Assembly (NCBI RefSeq): GCF_950023065.1
Contig: NC_088678.1
Location: forward strand, 5,942,580-6,006,579
DNA length: 64,000 nt
Origin: Planococcus citri
Taxonomy: Eukaryota; Arthropoda; Insecta; Hemiptera; Pseudococcidae
Direction of reading: 5' to 3'
The notes beneath the pieces are model-generated. The model did not search any database, was not told the DNA's origin, and saw only the letters and a program-made list of their open reading frames with translations. The position numbers and the translations under genes were made by a program. Shown one piece after another: positions 59,672-64,000 of this stretch (its first letter is position 1; each line of letters starts with the position of its first letter).

Positions 59672-62061
59672 ATGGAAATGGATTGTATACAAGACCCTGA
59701 GCAAATAAATTCTATAAAGGTTTGTGGCGCCATTTTTAGATATGTACATCGCAGATAACTGAACTCTGTTTGCCAATGATTGAAATATGATTTTTTAATT
59801 TTTAACCAGCAATCATTGAATATTTCCTCACTACCGGATATTCATGTATGCAAAAGCGAAAATAATACAGTCATTTTACGAGCAGAATATCGTGATGAAG
59901 CTGATTTGCAGCCACTTTTTAAAGCTTGGGAAGCTACATGGCGAATTTCACGTACGCATCCCAAGAATATGTCAGCTGGTATCAAAAACGTATATTATAA
60001 AGAATACCACTGCCAACATTCCGATTTGAGGATTTCAGCTGGGCAGTTTCTGCCCCATGACAAGCACTGCGGATGCCAGGCACGCCTTACAATCACCATA
60101 ACAAAAATTGGAAAACGATGTCGGTGAGTATTCTCCATAGTCCATATCAATAACGAATACCTATTAAATTTAAATACTTATTTTAAAGTACACGCAACTT
60201 TGATGATCGTAACTATGTTACAGAGCCAAGGATCCGCATTTACCTTCCTATCCGACCATAATAAAACTTTTCAATCAACACAATCACGCTTTGGATAGTG
60301 CCGATGCACTCAAATGTAAAGATGTTTCCACTGAAACAAAAAACAAATTCCTCGCATTATTCGAAAATGGCCATTCGCCGTATTCGGCCCTTGAATCTCA
60401 CCAGATGGACCTCCAAAATCTGTATGGAGAGGATTACTATGTGAAAGCTACCGATCGCTCGCTCTGTCCTGATCTTAATTGGTGCTACAAGTACGTACAA
60501 GTATGATTTAAAATATTGATGAAATTAAATTATTATTCAATATTTTAATTCGTTTTCTTCCTTCAATAGGCTGTTTCATGACATTCGTGGAAAATTATAT
60601 GGAGAATTCAGCCAGGATGCGACGGAGGTCATGCTACAGAAATTATCAAAAATAAAAACTGATAATAATGATTCTCTCATATATGAAATCGATGATGATG
60701 GGAAACCAATTGTTGCGGTGATGACCCCATTCATGAAACGTGTGCATCGAAAGATCAATCATTCGTCAGAGATTGTATTTATGGATTCGACTGGTGGGTT
60801 CGATTCTCTACAGCATCGCGTGTTTATTTTGATGACGCATTCGTATATGGGTGCCTTACCTCTAGGCCTTGTGATTACTACTACCGAAAAAGCGGACTCC
60901 ATTGCCAAAGGACTACGATTACTGTTGAAATTAATGTCTCCTGATGAAGTATTTTATGGTAAAAAAACACCAGCAATGATCTTGACAGATAATTCAGCCG
61001 CTGAACGATCCGCTCTGAGATCTGTCTTCCCAGGAGCGATTCTGCTATTATGTATTTTTCATATACTCCAAGCGGTTTGGCGGTACTTATGGAAAGCAGA
61101 AAACCATGTTGAGAAATCCGATAAAAATAATTTATTCAACATGTTTAAGAAGTTATTGTACTCCAAGACAGAAGCTGATTTGAATGCTCAGTATAAATTT
61201 ATTATTGATCGCAAGGTAACTCAGAAATACCCAAAAGTTCTGAACTATTACATGGATTTATGGGCTCAGAAAGCAGATTGGGCGTTATGTTTTCGAAATA
61301 CTTTACTGACTCGCCAGAATAATACCAACAACTACGCTGAAGCTACAATGCGAGTTCTAAAGGACAAAATATTTCACCGAACACGTGCTTACAATATTAT
61401 TCAACTGATCGACTTCCTTGTAACAAAAATTGATCCTTATTATGAAAGAAAATTGTTGAATTTTGCAGCTGGAAGAAATATTCAGACTCATTTACAAGCT
61501 CGTTATTCCTTGGATGTTTTAAACAAGAAAGCAGAAAGTTTCGAAATCCATGGTAGTCAAGATAATGATGCAGTGTTCAAAGTGAAAAATTTGACAAAAA
61601 ATACTGAATATGTCGTAAATCTTGAGTTGGAGATGTGTACGTGCTTTGTTGGAAATACTGGCGGCCCTTGTAAACATCAAGCTGCAGTTTTGGTTGAAAA
61701 AAAATCGAATACTATGAATTTCTTTGTTGGAGATGAAGATCAACGGCGATTTATACATGAGCTTGCAACAGGGAAGACTGTTCCATCAAACTTCTATGCA
61801 AAGCTGTCTGACTTACCATCAGATAATCAACACCAAGTTGAAGTTCTCCCAGTGGTTGGCGAAAAACGAAGTACAGAAGAACAAATGGATATTGATTGCA
61901 GTGTTAGTACTACCTCCGCGCCAATGCTTGCAGTTCCCACATTACGTGATATTACTAACATCACTGCTACTACGCCTTCAACTACAGCTACTGCAATCAA
62001 CATTGATGATGATGATGGTGATGATGAGCTTTTTATGCCAACTTTCGATGTACAATATTGA
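59672..62061 (+). CDS. MULE transposase, four exons
   Basis: Exons: 59672-59719 (MEMDCIQDPEQINSIK), 59810-60123, 60224-60490 and 60570-62061; all introns are GT-AG and the joins keep the frame (phase 0, 2 and 2). The first ATG has context AAAATGG. Exons 2-3 carry an N-terminal Cys/His region (HCGCQARL). Exon 4 has the DDE catalytic domain: Asp at 60784 (FMDSTGG), Asp at 60988 with CIFH after it (a CxxH typical of MULEs), and Glu at 61339 (NNYAEATMRVLKD). A SWIM zinc finger follows (CTC at 61636-61644, CKH at 61669-61677). The tail is acidic. All catalytic residues are present, so the protein may be active. A further C-terminal part is in another frame (62058-62450). Confidence 0.85.
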
Positions 62062-62450
62062 AGAAATTTTGCAACACTTTAACTCAGTTCAGTAAAAGTG
62101 AAGAAGGCGCAACAGCATGTAAGCAATTTTTCAACAATTTTTCGCATTTGAAAACTTCATCATCATTATCGCATGCCCTGTGCACCTTTGGGAAAGATGG
62201 AAAAATTAAGCCGAGATTGCGAGGATCGACTATCAGTGTACAACCTACTTTGAAATGTCGTCGATTGCGAACAGTAGGTGGAAATGCTCCTATCGTTAAA
62301 GGGAGGCCTCCGAAAAAAATCGAGTTAAAGGAAAACGTCAATTTTGCTAACCAATCTCAACACGATTATTTACGTACTTCGAGGAAAAAAAAAGCACCCC
62401 ACTGTTTGGCGTTTTGTGTGCAGGAGAACATGGGGTTGCCGGCAACTTAA
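62061..62450 (+). CDS. MULE transposase C-terminal part in another frame
   Basis: Open from 62058 with no ATG near its start, in a different frame from the main ORF. It encodes a basic segment with GSTISVQPTLKCRRLR and VKGRPPKKIE, which matches the C-terminal tails of animal MULE transposases (xxVQPTAxxRR..GRPP). It is either a fifth exon (acceptor candidate CTTTAACTCAG at about 62087) or the result of a frameshift at the end of exon 4. Confidence 0.5.
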   Translation, partial: KKFCNTLTQFSKSEEGATACKQFFNNFSHLKTSSSLSHALCTFGKDGKIKPRLRGSTISVQPTLKCRRLRTVGGNAPIVKGRPPKKIELKENVNFANQSQHDYLRTSRKKKAPHCLAFCVQENMGLPAT

Positions 62451-62496
62451 GTTTATTGCATTTTTTTGCTACGCTTTTAAACCTAAGTTTTAAGTT

Positions 62497-62708
62497 TATG
62501 TTATCCAAATATAGAAAACCAAACCATTATATAGGTATTTAGATATAAGGTTACCACGTAATTAATGTGTAATTCATACCATTGTTAGCGATGTTGATTA
62601 TTATGTTATCCAAATACAGAAAACCATTACTTATATATTTAGATATAAGGTTACCATGTAATTAATGTGTAATGCATACCATTGTTAGCGATGTTGATTA
62701 TTGAATAA
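62497..62708 (+). repeat. Tandem doublet with poly(A) signal in the MULE 3' region
   Basis: Two units of about 103 bases beginning TATGTTATCCAAATA (62497 and 62601) differ at few positions. GAATAAACA at about 62702-62710 supplies an AATAAA signal for the transposase gene. Confidence 0.65.
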
Positions 62709-63065
62709 ACACGATTTCGAAGTTGCTATTATGATTTGAATTGTCTGATTGTTTTGAACTTGTGAAGAGCGAAGATGCTATTACATTATCATCATCAAAT
62801 GACAGAAATGCGAGAGAATTGAGAATAAAAAGTTGTAAGTTTATTAATCATTTAATTAATTCCCCGATTCGCCGTAAATGTAATATTTGGGTGTTGATAT
62901 CAAAATTTTCCCGAGTCCAGAAAGTATTGATAAGGCAAAGAAACATTATTATTTGAATCAGTCCTCTGAACGGCGCATCTGATTGGTCGAGTGTCACATC
63001 GTGCGTGCGATGTCAAAATACGCGCTTTTTCCCACTCATAGTAATCAAAAAGAGCTGAATTTTTG

Positions 63066-63480
63066 TATGATGCTTCCTTTAGTCCTTATCCATGTAATGA
63101 TAAGTTTTTCCTTGAAAAATGTTCGTTATAATCATCATCTGCAGCAAACGTTTTTCTTTAAAATGCAATCTTATTAAGCATCAACGGTTAAGAATTATAA
63201 TGAAATGAGATGAGTAAATTTTATAGCGACATCTGTGTGACACGGGATTAAGTACACCTCCTTAGATTAGCCATTGTAATCAACAACTGTGCATCACTAT
63301 TGTAGCAATAACCAGCGAGGCGCGAGTTGTTGCCTGAAAACCAACAGCCTCTCCACTTATGTCGCGAAAGGCGTTATATATATTTATATGTTTATATGTT
63401 TATGTATATAGAAGTTTCACCGAAACTTGAATTTTTTACTTTTTTAATCAAGAGACGTTCTAATGAATGAAATGAGATGA
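63066..63480. other. Unassigned DNA
   Basis: No gene seen. There is a TATATATTTATATG simple repeat near 63375-63405 and a moderately GC-rich patch near 63320. Confidence 0.4.
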
Positions 63481-63499
63481 AACTTGGAGAATAGGGTTC

Positions 63500-64000
63500 T
63501 TTTGGGAGCTAGAGTTGACCCCTGCAGTGGGGAGGGTCAAAGTTAAAAATTACAGAAAGGTCATTTTTTTTGGAGGGGCATAATATGGCCCCAAATGAAC
63601 GAAAAAAGTCCAAAATCATACCATAGGTCAGTACCTCCATTATGATCAACATATCCAAATTTCAGTTCCCTAGGTCATCCCCACCCCATTTTAAGTGAGA
63701 AAAACCACATTTTACCCCTATTTTTGACCCCCTCACCCCTAAAATTGACCTTAGGAGTCCAAATTTTCAGCATACAATGAGAGGGTGCCCCTTGTGTGCT
63801 TTTTGCAGGTTTCAACCTTCCAACCCCATTTGACACCTCTCCAGGGTCAAAACAGTGGATTTTTGCATGTTTTTTGATGTTTAGCCAAGCCTACAGCCCC
63901 TCCAAATTGACCTAGAGGGTCCAAATTTTCACAGTACATTGGGAGGATGTACCCGAAGTGCCTTTTGCAGGTTTCAACCTTCCAACCCCATTTGACCCCT
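63500..64000. repeat. Diverged tandem repeat at the right edge
   Basis: 63740-63838 and 63903-64000 share AAATTGACC, GTCCAAATTTTCA, TTTTTGCAGGTTTCAACC and CCAACCCCATTTGACCCCT, a period of about 163. Earlier parts from 63500 are weakly related (TTGACCCCT). It continues beyond the window. Confidence 0.7.

Larger units (their letters stand above)
59417..63023 (+). mobile_element. Complete MULE DNA transposon, 3607 bp
   Basis: Termini are GCGTATTTTGACATCGCACG continuing to GATGTGACAC, inverted at the right end (to 63023). A perfect 9-bp target duplication, GCTTTTTCC, flanks it (59408-59416 and 63024-63032), as expected for Mutator-like elements. It contains a spliced transposase gene without visible stops and a 3' region with AATAAA. 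It looks recently active. Confidence 0.9.
58580..63065. mobile_element. Fold-back element interrupted by a MULE
   Basis: Arms of about 400 bases are near-perfect inverted copies around a centre near 59011 (GATGTCGACCTGTACCATGT on the left, inverted on the right near 59057-59076). The left arm reaches out to about 58587 (CAGCTCTT..ATTACTA); its partner lies beyond the MULE, at about 63024-63058 (TAGTAATCAAAAAGAGCTG). Thus the MULE inserted near the outer end of the right arm. Confidence 0.7.

Overview
The window reads as nuclear DNA of an arthropod, most probably an insect. It is AT-rich, has spliced genes with GT-AG introns, a trypsin-family host gene fragment, an R1-like LINE, a copia-type element with the insect half-tRNA primer site, BEL/Pao, Ty3-like, hAT, Tc1/mariner-like and MULE elements, and an insect-type envelope fragment. 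No species can be assigned. Almost the whole window is mobile or duplicated DNA; the only host gene with a clear family is a serine protease homologue at 22.7-23.1 kb.

Region 1 (1-21.3 kb) looks like the 3' part of one giant Ty3-like LTR retroelement whose left end lies outside the window. In order it has: the tail of an Asn-rich Gag; a 2189-codon uninterrupted Pol (protease, RT, native RNase H with one catalytic Asp changed to Asn, integrase, a second complete RNase H placed between the integrase core and its C-terminal GPF domain, an AT-hook tail); a small basic ORF; 3.3 kb of non-coding DNA full of hairpin repeats; a 1267-aa protein with a RING-like finger and an SGNH-hydrolase-like domain lacking its catalytic residues; a 95-aa membrane protein; a 192-aa protein; a 2.5-kb array of diverged structured repeats with compensatory stem changes; a purine tract; and a candidate 3' LTR. 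Each accessory ORF starts just after a splice-acceptor-like sequence, and the LTR carries a strong donor, which suggests expression by splicing as in complex retroviruses. This is the main candidate for an undescribed system.

Region 2 (21.3-24 kb) has a 326-bp tandem repeat and the last two exons of the serine protease homologue (active-site Ser replaced by Gly), whose stop codon was displaced by an 812-bp hAT-type insertion. Region 3 (24-30.3 kb) is A-rich DNA interrupted by a young copia-like element: identical 307-bp LTRs, an intact 971-codon frame, no RT or RNase H, and altered protease and integrase residues, so it must move with proteins from another element.

Region 4 (30.3-37.7 kb) is a mosaic of short non-autonomous DNA transposons with visible target duplications, plus a gag relic. 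Region 5 (37.7-55.2 kb) is a diverged segmental duplication (copy A about 37.7-44.5 kb, copy B about 45.2-50.5 kb, partial copies to 55 kb) carrying five small RING-finger ORFs, an envelope-protein relic, about eleven copies of an aspartic-peptidase-like fragment, and pieces of BEL/Pao, Ty3 and LINE elements. Unoccupied sites in sister copies prove several insertions. Region 6 (55.2-64 kb) holds LINE RT remains, a perfect 40-bp palindrome, a 2-kb TA-flanked element, a large fold-back, and inside it a complete, apparently intact MULE transposon (59417-63023) with a four-exon transposase gene. The right edge is a diverged tandem repeat.
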